Below are positions 53,576 through 62,381 of a stretch of 64,000 nt of DNA, piece by piece. The translations under genes were made by a program, and so were the position numbers. The number at the start of each line of letters is the position of its first letter. Position 1 is the first letter of the stretch. Under the pieces are notes generated by a model that was not told the DNA's origin, ran no database searches, and saw only the letters and a program-made list of their open reading frames with translations. The stretch comes from Bacillota bacterium. GTDB taxonomy: Bacteria; Bacillota; Clostridia; Lachnospirales; Lachnospiraceae. Where the stretch lies: NCBI GenBank assembly GCA_023392615.1, contig JAEVYT010000017.1, positions 493,985 through 557,984 of the forward strand, read 5' to 3'.

Positions 53576-55144
53576 GTGATTGTTATTTATAGCAGCGGTT
53601 TACAGGATAAATATCAGGTTGCACTATATATCCGTTTATCCAGAGAGGATGGAGATAAGGAAGAAAGCAATTCTGTAACACATCAGAAAAGTATGCTAAG
53701 CAGGTATGTCGAAGAGCATGAAGATTTGTCTGTGTATGATATCTATATTGATGATGGATATACCGGCACAAATTTTAATCGTCCGGGCTTTCAACGTATG
53801 CTTGGCGACATAAGGAAAACCTTAATAAATTGTGTATTGGTGAAGGATTTATCGAGATTTGGTAGGGATTATATTGAATCCGGTCATTATATTGAGCGGT
53901 ATTTTGTTGATTATAATATCCGGTTTGTTGCGATAAATGATAATATTGATAGCTTATATTCTGAGTATGATTTGATTATGCCGATTAAAAACGTATTTAA
54001 TCAACAGTATGCTCTTGATATCTCCAATAAAGTACAATCCGCGTTTAAAGCAAAACAGCGTGAGGGTGAGTTTATCGGTGCATTTGCGTGCTATGGTTAT
54101 CAAAGGAGTGCTACTGATAAGCATAAACTAATAATTGATGAATGTGCTGCGGAAGTGGTACGTCGAATATTTAGACTATATTCTTCGGGTATAGGGAAAT
54201 TAAGAATAGCGAAACTGCTGAACGAAGAGAGTATTTTATGTCCCAGTGAATATAAGTTCAAAAATGGTATGAATTATCACAATAGTAACAAGATGATTAG
54301 CACTAATTATTGGACATATTCAACTATCCACAATATATTGAACAACCAAATGTATCTCGGTGATATGGTTCAGGGAAAAACTAAGCGTCGTATGAAAGGA
54401 AAGGCGAAGTATTTGCCCAAAGAACAATGGATTATCGTGAAGGATAAGCATCCTGCAATTATCGATCAGGAGTTATGGGAAAAAGTTCAAATTGAAAGTA
54501 AGAGGGACGTAAGAAATATTGATTTTAATCAGAATGTAGGTGTCTTTGCCGGGTTTATAAGGTGTGGTGATTGCGGTAGAGCCTTGTCAAAAAACGTTAC
54601 CAACGGCAAGATTCATTATGTTTGCGGAAGTTATAAAAATTATGGAAAGGATCGCTGTTCATCACACAGGATTGAACAATGTGAATTGGAAACAGTGATA
54701 TTGTATGATTTGAATTATATCATTACAAGGCTTCTTGAGGAGAATGAAGAGATACTTACCAATGTGGTTAATCAATCAAATCATATTAACCAAAAGTCAC
54801 CGGAGATAGAGATTAAGAAACTAGATAATGAGATAAAGAAGATGGCATTGAAAAAGAAAAAAGCTTATGGGGACTATCTTGACGAACTTATTAATCGTGA
54901 GGATTATGTTGATTATAAGAATATGTGTGAAAAGAAAATGATACACCTTCAAGAGCAAAAGAAAAGCTGGATAGGGAATGAAGAGAAAGAGGTGGAACAA
55001 GAGTATCCCTTATGGATTAAACAGTTATTAGAAAATAAGAGAGTGGATAAATTAGATCGAATTGTGATTAGTGAGATGATCGATACCATCTATGTATATG
55101 AGAATCATTCAATAAGGATTATCTATAACTATGAAGTTGTGTGA
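53576..55144 (+). CDS. Large serine recombinase
   Basis: The site-specific recombinase has about 522 residues. The catalytic Ser22 lies in YIRLSREDGD; the resolvase domain continues with YTGTNFNRPGFQRML and LVKDLSRFGRDYIE. A recombinase domain follows (GKLRIAKLLNEE, TYSTIHNILNNQMYLGD), then a zinc ribbon (CGDCGRALS, HYVCGSYKNYGKDRC) and a coiled coil near residues 400-470. It starts at GTG 53576 (gaaagg site) or ATG 53564. Members integrate and excise prophages and skin-like elements and lie next to one attachment site; here the cut pdaB end near 53235 is the natural candidate. Confidence 0.94.
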   Translation: MIVIYSSGLQDKYQVALYIRLSREDGDKEESNSVTHQKSMLSRYVEEHEDLSVYDIYIDDGYTGTNFNRPGFQRMLGDIRKTLINCVLVKDLSRFGRDYIESGHYIERYFVDYNIRFVAINDNIDSLYSEYDLIMPIKNVFNQQYALDISNKVQSAFKAKQREGEFIGAFACYGYQRSATDKHKLIIDECAAEVVRRIFRLYSSGIGKLRIAKLLNEESILCPSEYKFKNGMNYHNSNKMISTNYWTYSTIHNILNNQMYLGDMVQGKTKRRMKGKAKYLPKEQWIIVKDKHPAIIDQELWEKVQIESKRDVRNIDFNQNVGVFAGFIRCGDCGRALSKNVTNGKIHYVCGSYKNYGKDRCSSHRIEQCELETVILYDLNYIITRLLEENEEILTNVVNQSNHINQKSPEIEIKKLDNEIKKMALKKKKAYGDYLDELINREDYVDYKNMCEKKMIHLQEQKKSWIGNEEKEVEQEYPLWIKQLLENKRVDKLDRIVISEMIDTIYVYENHSIRIIYNYEVV

Positions 55145-55336
55145 TTGAGTGCATTTATATATGTCTAGTTGAACGAATAATAGATCATATGAATATGCTT
55201 GGTAGAATATATCCTATTTGCTAACCTTGGGAATTATGGTACTATTATTGTATGTGTATTCACAGTCAATAGCATCATATGAATGGGACTGATGAAATTG
55301 GACGAACAAAGGAAATGGATGTTAGAGGAGGATGAA

Positions 55337-56500
55337 ATGAAACTATTTCATATTTCTGATTTACATATCGGAAAACAATTACATTATTATAATTTAAAAG
55401 ACAACCAAGTAGAAATACTTAGTCAAATCGTAAAAAAAGCAAAGGAGTATCAGCCTTCTGTAATATTGATAGCAGGTGATATATATGATAGATCAGTGCC
55501 TTCCGCAGAAGCTTATGCAATCTTCGATGGGTTCTTAAATGATCTGTCTGAAATTAAACCAAGTATCCCTATTCTTATTATAGCTGGAAATCATGATTCT
55601 GCAGAGCGATTAAATTATGCTAGTTCATTTTTGGAAAAGCATAATATATTTATATCAACGATGCCTCCTCAAAAGGATGAAGAATATCTAAAAAAGGTGA
55701 CTCTACAAGACGAATATGGTGCAGTGAACTTTTATCTACTCCCTTTTGTTAAGCCGGGGTATGTCAGGCATCTGTTTGAGGATGGAGTGGTTACAAGCTA
55801 CGATACAGCAATCCGGGCATTGATAGAACGTGAGAATATTAATTATGGTGAGAGAAATGTTTTAATCTCACACCAGTTTTACATATCTGGAGAAGTGGTT
55901 CCGGAAACTTGCGAATCGGAGCAGGTATACATATCGGTAGGTGGTATAGATAGTGTTGATATTGTTTCGGTGAAGGGATTTGATTATGTTGCACTGGGAC
56001 ATTTGCACGGTGCACAGCAAATTGGAGAGAAGCATATTCGCTACAGCGGCACCCCATTAAAGTATTCAACCAGTGAGGAAAAGCATAAAAAATCTATTGC
56101 AATGGTTACACTTAGTGATAAAAAAGAAGACATATCAATTGAACAGATACCGTTATTATCTTCACAAGATGTTAGAAAAATAAAGGGAAATATTGATGAA
56201 ATCATATCACAGGCAACAGAGCTTAATTGTCATGATTACATCAGTATTACGCTAACAGATGAGGAGGATATCTTTAAACCAAAAGATCAGCTCGAAGAGC
56301 ATTATGATCATATCCTTGAGATTAAGGTGGAAAACAGCAGGACTAGAGCACAATTAGAATATACATCAGGGGAAGCAAGCGTTCTGGATCCATATGAAGC
56401 ATTTTGTGAGTTTTATCAGGAGATGCAAAATGTCCCTATGAACGAGGAAGAAGAAAAGATTATGGCTGATGTAATCAATTCAGTAAAGGGGGTGGACTAG
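55337..56500 (+). CDS. sbcD: SbcD (Mre11-type) nuclease subunit
   Basis: This 387-residue calcineurin-like nuclease has all metal motifs: FHISDLHIGK, AGDIYDRSVPS, AGNHDSAERL, ISHQFY and LGHLHGAQ. With SbcC it removes hairpins and protein-blocked DNA ends. The ATG at 55337 follows gaggag and gives the invariant MKLFHISDLH; a longer frame to 55283 is not needed. One base separates it from sbcC. Confidence 0.95.
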   Translation: MKLFHISDLHIGKQLHYYNLKDNQVEILSQIVKKAKEYQPSVILIAGDIYDRSVPSAEAYAIFDGFLNDLSEIKPSIPILIIAGNHDSAERLNYASSFLEKHNIFISTMPPQKDEEYLKKVTLQDEYGAVNFYLLPFVKPGYVRHLFEDGVVTSYDTAIRALIERENINYGERNVLISHQFYISGEVVPETCESEQVYISVGGIDSVDIVSVKGFDYVALGHLHGAQQIGEKHIRYSGTPLKYSTSEEKHKKSIAMVTLSDKKEDISIEQIPLLSSQDVRKIKGNIDEIISQATELNCHDYISITLTDEEDIFKPKDQLEEHYDHILEIKVENSRTRAQLEYTSGEASVLDPYEAFCEFYQEMQNVPMNEEEEKIMADVINSVKGVD

Positions 56501-56501
56501 T

Positions 56502-59500
56502 ATGAAGCCCATTTACATAAAAATGTCTGCCTTCGGTTCTTACGCCGGAGTGGAATTAGTGGATTTTACAGATGTGAATCATGGAATCTTTTTGATAACG
56601 GGTGATACCGGAGCAGGAAAGACAACGATATTTGATGCGATCACATATGCACTATATGATGAGACTAGTGGCGGAAAACGTGATGGTGAGATGATGAGAA
56701 GTCAATATGCTGATGAGGACACCAGAACCTATGTTGAACTGGAATTCATATATAACGGAGAGATATACAAGGTTACTAGGTATCCACGACAGAACAGGAT
56801 TAGTAAAAGGAAGAATAAGGACGGAGATTACACCATGACAGTGGATCAACCAAGTGTTGAGTTGATTATGGCTGATGGATTGCCGTTTCGTGGTAAAATT
56901 AAAGAGACAAACCAGAAGATTGTGGATATCATCGGACTTGATCGCAACCAGTTTACGCAGATTGCTATGATTGCCCAAGGTGATTTCCTGAAATTGTTAC
57001 ATGCTCCGTCCAAGGAGAGAAAAGAAATCTTCTCTAAGATATTTAATACGAAAATCTATTGGCGTATTGAAGAAGAGTTAAAGACTCGTGCAAAAGCGAT
57101 GTACATACAGCTTGAAGATAATAAAAAAGATGTCATTCGAGAAATGGATAATGTTCAAACAATTCCGGGGAGCTCATATGAGATAGAATGGAAGGAAATG
57201 CCTCGTTTTCGTGAAACGGAATCGGACAAGTTACTTGATTTTGTGAAGTTGATTATTAAGGAAGCGAAAATGAAGGAAGAAGAACTTAATCTTACAATCA
57301 AGACAAAACAAAAAGAACTTGACTACATCAACACTTCCATTCAGCAGGCCGAAGATACGAATAAACTTTTTGATACCATGGATAAATTGGATAAAACAAA
57401 AAAGGATTTGGATGCTTTAAAGGAAGAGATGGAGCGTATTAAGGCTCGGATTGATCATGCGAAAAAAGCATCTGTGATCGAAGCAAAAGAGGAAATATAT
57501 CTATCGAAGAAAAAGGAATATTTAGCTTGTGAAATGAGGTTGGCTGAGATAACTCTTTGGCTTGATAGTAATCAAGGGATGTTGCAACAGTATAAGAACC
57601 AATTAGAAGAAGCGGAGCTTGAATTTAGAAAGAAGCAGCCGGAATTATCTGCTAAGGTTATTACGATAAAGGATGTATTGCCAAAATATGAACAATATGA
57701 AGCAAAGTATGCTTTAAAGGAGAATATATTAAGTAAGCTAACAACGGCGAAAAGTCAACTTAATCAACTAATTAGTAGAATTGATCAGACAAAATTACAA
57801 CAGATGAAGCTTGTACAGGAACAGGAGGAGCTGAAACAATCCTCGGAACAATTAATACAGCTAACACAGTCAGTTGAAAAGCTTACACAACATCAGTTAG
57901 CATTGGAAGGAATATGTAAATCCGTGCAATTAGTTCGAAAATTACGGATATCGTATAAAACAGCAGAAGATGTACATAAATCCGCTTTAACGGAATATGA
58001 AGAAAAAAGTCATGCGTATGAATTACATTACCATAGTTTTATCGAAGGACAAGCCGGAATTTTAGCATCTACTTTGACGGAAGGTTCCCCATGTCCGGTA
58101 TGCGGATCTACCTTACATCCGTTGATTGCTGATATCACACAAAGTTCAGTGAGCCAAGAAGCATTGGAACGCTCAAAGAATGCAATGGAAGAAGCGAACC
58201 GTTTTGTTAAAGCCAGATATGACGAATATCAACGTGCTAAACAAAAATATGAAGGAGAGAAGCAGCTTTGTGAATACGAAGGAAAGAGAGCGTATGATGC
58301 TACCTTTGATGTTGATACCTTTTCGTACGACGAATTATTAAATACAGTGAAAGAATGTACAGAGCATTTAAAAGATGAAATATCCAATAAAATGAAAGCG
58401 TTATCCGCAAAAGAGAAATTTGATCAAAACGAAAAGAAGAGCAAGGAATTGCAAAGTGTGCTAGAAGACTATTTACTGCAAAAGGACAGGGGTGATATTG
58501 AAGTAAAAGAACTTGAGATTGCCTATACAGAGACTGAAACGACCTTGGCGGCACTAAAGGAATCCCTTCTATATAGAAGTAAACAAGAAGCGTTGGCTGA
58601 GATAGCTGCCACTAATAACCAGATCACACGGATGGATGAATATCTGCAGGATATAAGTAAAAAGTATCAGATATTATTTAATGACACCACAGAAAGGCAG
58701 GGGAAGCTAAAGTCTGAGAATGATACTTTGATAAGGCTAGCGGCGGAACAGGAAAATGCAAAAGAGGCATTTGTAAAAGAGTTGGCAAATCAGGGGTTTG
58801 CGGAGGAAACAGCTTATCAATCAGCTAAGATTGGCCGCCAAGAGATTGAAAAATTAGCTGCCTCATATGAAGCTTACCGTGATGAAGTACTTAAGAATAG
58901 AGCGAATCTTAAAAGCTATTCGGAGCAGGTGGTAGGTAAATCCAGAGTGAATACGGAGGAGATGCTGCTTAATCGTAAAACCTTGCAATCGCTAAAAATC
59001 ATGCTAGAAGAAGAGAGTAAGTCTATATATGGAATTCGTACCCGAAATGAATCGATAAAAAATCAAGTGATAAAATTACAGGAAAGAAGAAAAACCTTAC
59101 TTGAAAGCTATGGTAATTTAAGTAGGCTTGAATCAACTGCGAACGGGAGACTTAGTCAATGTCATATGAATTTTCAAACTTATATACAGAGAAAGTATTT
59201 TAATTATGTGATCAGAGAAGCGAACAAACGACTCTATGTTATGTCGAACAATCAATTTATATTACAGTGTAGGGATGTGAAAGATCTTGCTGGACAAGGA
59301 GAAGTAGGGCTGGATTTGGATGTATATAGTATGATTAATAATCAAACAAGAGATGTCAAGACATTATCCGGTGGAGAGTCATTTATCGCGGCGTTAGCCA
59401 TGGCTCTTGGGATGGCGGACATTATTCAAAATTCTGCAGGTAGTATACATATTGATACGATGTTCATAGATGAAGGATTTGGTTCATTAAGTGATGACAC

Positions 59501-59660
59501 TAGAATGCAGGCCATCCGAATACTGAGTGAGTTATCACAGGGAAAACGATTGGTTGGAATTATCTCTCATGTATCTGAACTGAAAGCACAAATTGGTACA
59601 AAATTAATGGTAACTAAAACTGAAAAAGGCAGCAGAGTAAAATGGGAGAAGGGCGATTGA
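56502..59660 (+). CDS. sbcC: SbcC (Rad50-type) ATPase subunit
   Basis: The SMC-like ATPase has 1052 residues. Walker A is TGDTGAGKTTIFDAI near the N-terminus, the Q-loop region is QFTQIAMIAQGDFLKLL, the zinc hook is CPVC (Cys531 and Cys534) at the apex of two long coiled coils, and the ABC signature (TLSGGESF) and Walker B (FIDEGFGSL) lie at the C-terminus. It is complete and partners SbcD. Confidence 0.96.
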   Translation: MKPIYIKMSAFGSYAGVELVDFTDVNHGIFLITGDTGAGKTTIFDAITYALYDETSGGKRDGEMMRSQYADEDTRTYVELEFIYNGEIYKVTRYPRQNRISKRKNKDGDYTMTVDQPSVELIMADGLPFRGKIKETNQKIVDIIGLDRNQFTQIAMIAQGDFLKLLHAPSKERKEIFSKIFNTKIYWRIEEELKTRAKAMYIQLEDNKKDVIREMDNVQTIPGSSYEIEWKEMPRFRETESDKLLDFVKLIIKEAKMKEEELNLTIKTKQKELDYINTSIQQAEDTNKLFDTMDKLDKTKKDLDALKEEMERIKARIDHAKKASVIEAKEEIYLSKKKEYLACEMRLAEITLWLDSNQGMLQQYKNQLEEAELEFRKKQPELSAKVITIKDVLPKYEQYEAKYALKENILSKLTTAKSQLNQLISRIDQTKLQQMKLVQEQEELKQSSEQLIQLTQSVEKLTQHQLALEGICKSVQLVRKLRISYKTAEDVHKSALTEYEEKSHAYELHYHSFIEGQAGILASTLTEGSPCPVCGSTLHPLIADITQSSVSQEALERSKNAMEEANRFVKARYDEYQRAKQKYEGEKQLCEYEGKRAYDATFDVDTFSYDELLNTVKECTEHLKDEISNKMKALSAKEKFDQNEKKSKELQSVLEDYLLQKDRGDIEVKELEIAYTETETTLAALKESLLYRSKQEALAEIAATNNQITRMDEYLQDISKKYQILFNDTTERQGKLKSENDTLIRLAAEQENAKEAFVKELANQGFAEETAYQSAKIGRQEIEKLAASYEAYRDEVLKNRANLKSYSEQVVGKSRVNTEEMLLNRKTLQSLKIMLEEESKSIYGIRTRNESIKNQVIKLQERRKTLLESYGNLSRLESTANGRLSQCHMNFQTYIQRKYFNYVIREANKRLYVMSNNQFILQCRDVKDLAGQGEVGLDLDVYSMINNQTRDVKTLSGGESFIAALAMALGMADIIQNSAGSIHIDTMFIDEGFGSLSDDTRMQAIRILSELSQGKRLVGIISHVSELKAQIGTKLMVTKTEKGSRVKWEKGD

Positions 59661-59689
59661 AGTACTTATAATTGAAAGGCAGATCACAA

Positions 59690-62038
59690 ATGATACGTAG
59701 GGGACAATACAGATTTTTTATTGTTTTATTGATTTTAGTATTAATAATGGGGATGAATATTCCCAAAGAAGCAAACGCAGCACTGAAATATGTAACAGTA
59801 CATTTTAACACAGCAGGAGGAACCACTGTTTCTAACAAAAAGGTACCATACAAAGGTTTGATTTCGGTACCGAAATCGCCAAAGAAAACAGGATATACTT
59901 TTGGGGGATGGTACAAAGATAAAGCACTGAAAAAAACTTGGAATTTAAAAAAAAATAGAGTGACAGCGAATATGACCCTTTATTCGAAATGGACTATCAA
60001 TACTTATAAAGTGACGTTTAATTCAAAAGGTGGAACTACAGTAACTCAACAAAAGGTACGTTACAAAGGGCACGCTTCCGCTCCTAAAAATCCAACGAAA
60101 AAAGGATATAAATTTGTTGGGTGGTATAAGGATAGTGCATATAAAAAAGCTTGGAACTATAAAACTAGCGCTATAACGGGTAATATTACACTATATGCAA
60201 AGTGGGCTGCTGTAAATGTTTCAAAAGTAAAAGTTACCTTCAATTCGAATGGTGGAACACAGGTGCCTGTTGCTTTAATTAACTACAATACAGTTGTTTC
60301 ACTTCCTTCAGTTAATAAAACAGGTTATAAGTTGGCAGGCTGGTATCAAGATAGTGGATTAAAAAAAACCTGGAGTAGTAATATGAAAGTCACTGCCAAT
60401 ATTACCTTATATGCAAAGTGGTCACCAAATACATATACCATATCATATGACTCCAAAGGAGGAAACCAGGTGAAGAATCAGTTGGTTACATATGGGAATT
60501 TCGTTCCTGTACCCTCCGTCCCAACTAAAACGGGGTATACTTTTTCCGGTTGGTACACCACACCTGATTTAAAAACAAAATATAATTTTTCAAATAAAGT
60601 AACAGGAAATTTAAAGCTTTATGCAAAGTGGGATACCGTGTCAGGGTTAAATTCTTATATGGCAATTATCCCGTCAAATGTCACGTCGATAAATGTACGT
60701 ACATCACCCGATACAACGAATAGTAATAACATAATTGGTACATTATCAAAGAGCGATATTATTAATGTATACCCAAGCAGTTCTCTGGGGTGGTATCAGT
60801 TGGATTACAAAGGACAAACTGCTTATATTTCTTCGAAATTAAGTAGCGGATCTTCATCTGTGCAATTAGTTGCATATGCAACGATCATAACAGCTGCTAC
60901 GTCGGCAAATATATATACAACAACCGACGTGTCATCACTAGTGATTGGAACAATAAAAAAAGGTGCTTATACAAATGTAATTCCAGTGCCGGATAATCCG
61001 AATTTTGTTCAAGTGGCTATGGCTGGGGGGAAGGGCGGATATATTCAAGTATCTGACATTCAGCGATTATTTTATAATACATTGAATATTCGGATGCCTT
61101 CCAAGGTTACTGCTGCACAGATTAATGGAGCAATTGAAAATTATGAAAATACGAATAAGAAAACAAGTGTTTTCCATGGAATGGGACAAACCTTTATTAA
61201 TGTGGGAAATACAGCTGGTATAAACCCACTGATTCTTGCTGGTATTGCTATGCATGAATCCGGTTGGGGTACAAGTAATCTTGCTAAATATAAGTATAAT
61301 ATATTCTCGATTGCGGCATATGATGGGTCAGCATATGATTCGGCTTATACATACAATTCTGTTGAAGAAGCAATTAAATACCAAGCAGATTTTTTAAATA
61401 AAAAATATTTAAATTCTGTCTATGCAACAGGAAACTATACGATGATGGGGGATTTTCTTGGCACAGGAGGCTTAGAATCTGTACAAAGCCTAGGTCAGGC
61501 AGGAATTAATGCTTACTATGCCACGGGTATAACATGGGGTGCAGGAATAGCAAATATCTGTCAATCGATATTACCGTATAAGACTTCGGATTATGCTAAT
61601 GTAGCACCAATGGTTCCAAAAAACCTATATAATGTTGTTCTAAAGACACTTGATAATGACTTTACTAAGATTAGTACCCCAATTACAGGTAAGAATAGAG
61701 GGACTGTATTGACCTTATATACAAGTCTGGGCGGACAAACTCCGGTAACGGACAGTAATAGGAATAAAATTCTTATATCTAAATATGAAACACCTAATTC
61801 ACTAAATGATGGTACATTCAAAGTACTACATTTTTATGGAAATTCCATGAATGGTTGGATGCAAATTACTACTACATATGCTGGAACCACCTATACCGGC
61901 TATGTCAATTTTGGAGGATTGAGTAATTACGCCTCAAAATTCACTCTGGATAATCTGATGCGTAATACAGCGAATTGGAGTTATAACGCACAAGTTACAG
62001 CGGAGCTTCCTTCAGGATATACAAAATGCTATCGATGA
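59690..62038 (+). CDS. Secreted autolysin: four InlB B-repeats, two SH3-like domains, glucosaminidase
   Basis: The product is about 782 residues. A signal peptide (FFIVLLILVLIMGMNIPKEANA) is followed by four Listeria-Bacteroides (InlB B) repeats of 65-70 residues, each with a GY-x-x-x-GWY core and ending in LY(S/A)KW. Two bacterial SH3-like domains follow (INVRTSPDTTNSNNIIG and ANIYTTTDVSSLVIG). Next is a LytG-type glucosaminidase (AGIAMHESGWGTSNLAK, then KYNIFSI), whose Glu is the likely acid. A ~130-residue C-terminal region is unassigned. It probably cuts peptidoglycan glycan strands. The ATG at 59690 is preferred to TTG 59672. Confidence 0.88.
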   Translation: MIRRGQYRFFIVLLILVLIMGMNIPKEANAALKYVTVHFNTAGGTTVSNKKVPYKGLISVPKSPKKTGYTFGGWYKDKALKKTWNLKKNRVTANMTLYSKWTINTYKVTFNSKGGTTVTQQKVRYKGHASAPKNPTKKGYKFVGWYKDSAYKKAWNYKTSAITGNITLYAKWAAVNVSKVKVTFNSNGGTQVPVALINYNTVVSLPSVNKTGYKLAGWYQDSGLKKTWSSNMKVTANITLYAKWSPNTYTISYDSKGGNQVKNQLVTYGNFVPVPSVPTKTGYTFSGWYTTPDLKTKYNFSNKVTGNLKLYAKWDTVSGLNSYMAIIPSNVTSINVRTSPDTTNSNNIIGTLSKSDIINVYPSSSLGWYQLDYKGQTAYISSKLSSGSSSVQLVAYATIITAATSANIYTTTDVSSLVIGTIKKGAYTNVIPVPDNPNFVQVAMAGGKGGYIQVSDIQRLFYNTLNIRMPSKVTAAQINGAIENYENTNKKTSVFHGMGQTFINVGNTAGINPLILAGIAMHESGWGTSNLAKYKYNIFSIAAYDGSAYDSAYTYNSVEEAIKYQADFLNKKYLNSVYATGNYTMMGDFLGTGGLESVQSLGQAGINAYYATGITWGAGIANICQSILPYKTSDYANVAPMVPKNLYNVVLKTLDNDFTKISTPITGKNRGTVLTLYTSLGGQTPVTDSNRNKILISKYETPNSLNDGTFKVLHFYGNSMNGWMQITTTYAGTTYTGYVNFGGLSNYASKFTLDNLMRNTANWSYNAQVTAELPSGYTKCYR

Positions 62039-62130
62039 GTAAAGTAATACCCTTTCCTGTTATGTGAATATGACCATCAGAGAATTTTAAAGTAATAAAT
62101 ATTTGCTAAGAACAGAATCTATTAAAAGAT

Positions 62131-62224
62131 AAACCACTTGATTTTCCATCTATAATACTTCTTCAATACATTGTACGTAATACGTGTAATGGTGATGTAT
62201 AATAGGTGCCAAATCAGGTGGTTT
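62131..62224. repeat. 94-nt palindromic element (terminator, small RNA or MITE-like)
   Basis: Outer arms AAACCACTTGATTT (62131-62144) and AAATCAGGTGGTTT (62211-62224) pair over 14 bp. Inside, CATCTAT pairs with ATAGGTG (7 bp), and AUACAU-UGUACG pairs with CGUGUA...AUGUAU around loop uaaua. The plus strand continues gtttattgtt. It could end the autolysin transcript, but it is far larger than the other terminators here. Confidence 0.6.
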
Positions 62225-62277
62225 GTTTATTGTTACGCCTATATTGAAACAAGGGTTTAATTTATATATTGGTTAAT

Positions 62278-62306
62278 TTGATCTTGTGAATAATTACATA
62301 TATAAT
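62278..62306 (+). promoter_or_regulatory. Promoter of the CARF-nuclease gene
   Basis: -35 TTGATC (62278-62283), 17-bp spacer, -10 TATAAT (62301-62306). Confidence 0.7.
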
Positions 62307-62381
62307 GTTGAAAGCTATGAATGTTGACATATTCTAGGTTGATTATGCTTAATTAAATTACTGTAATTTTGGAGGGTAGTT

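Noticed and set aside
55145..55336. Distal half of pdaB directly after the recombinase
   Set aside because: The sequence between recombinase and sbcD has no NodB motifs (no HxxxH or RPPY) on either strand.
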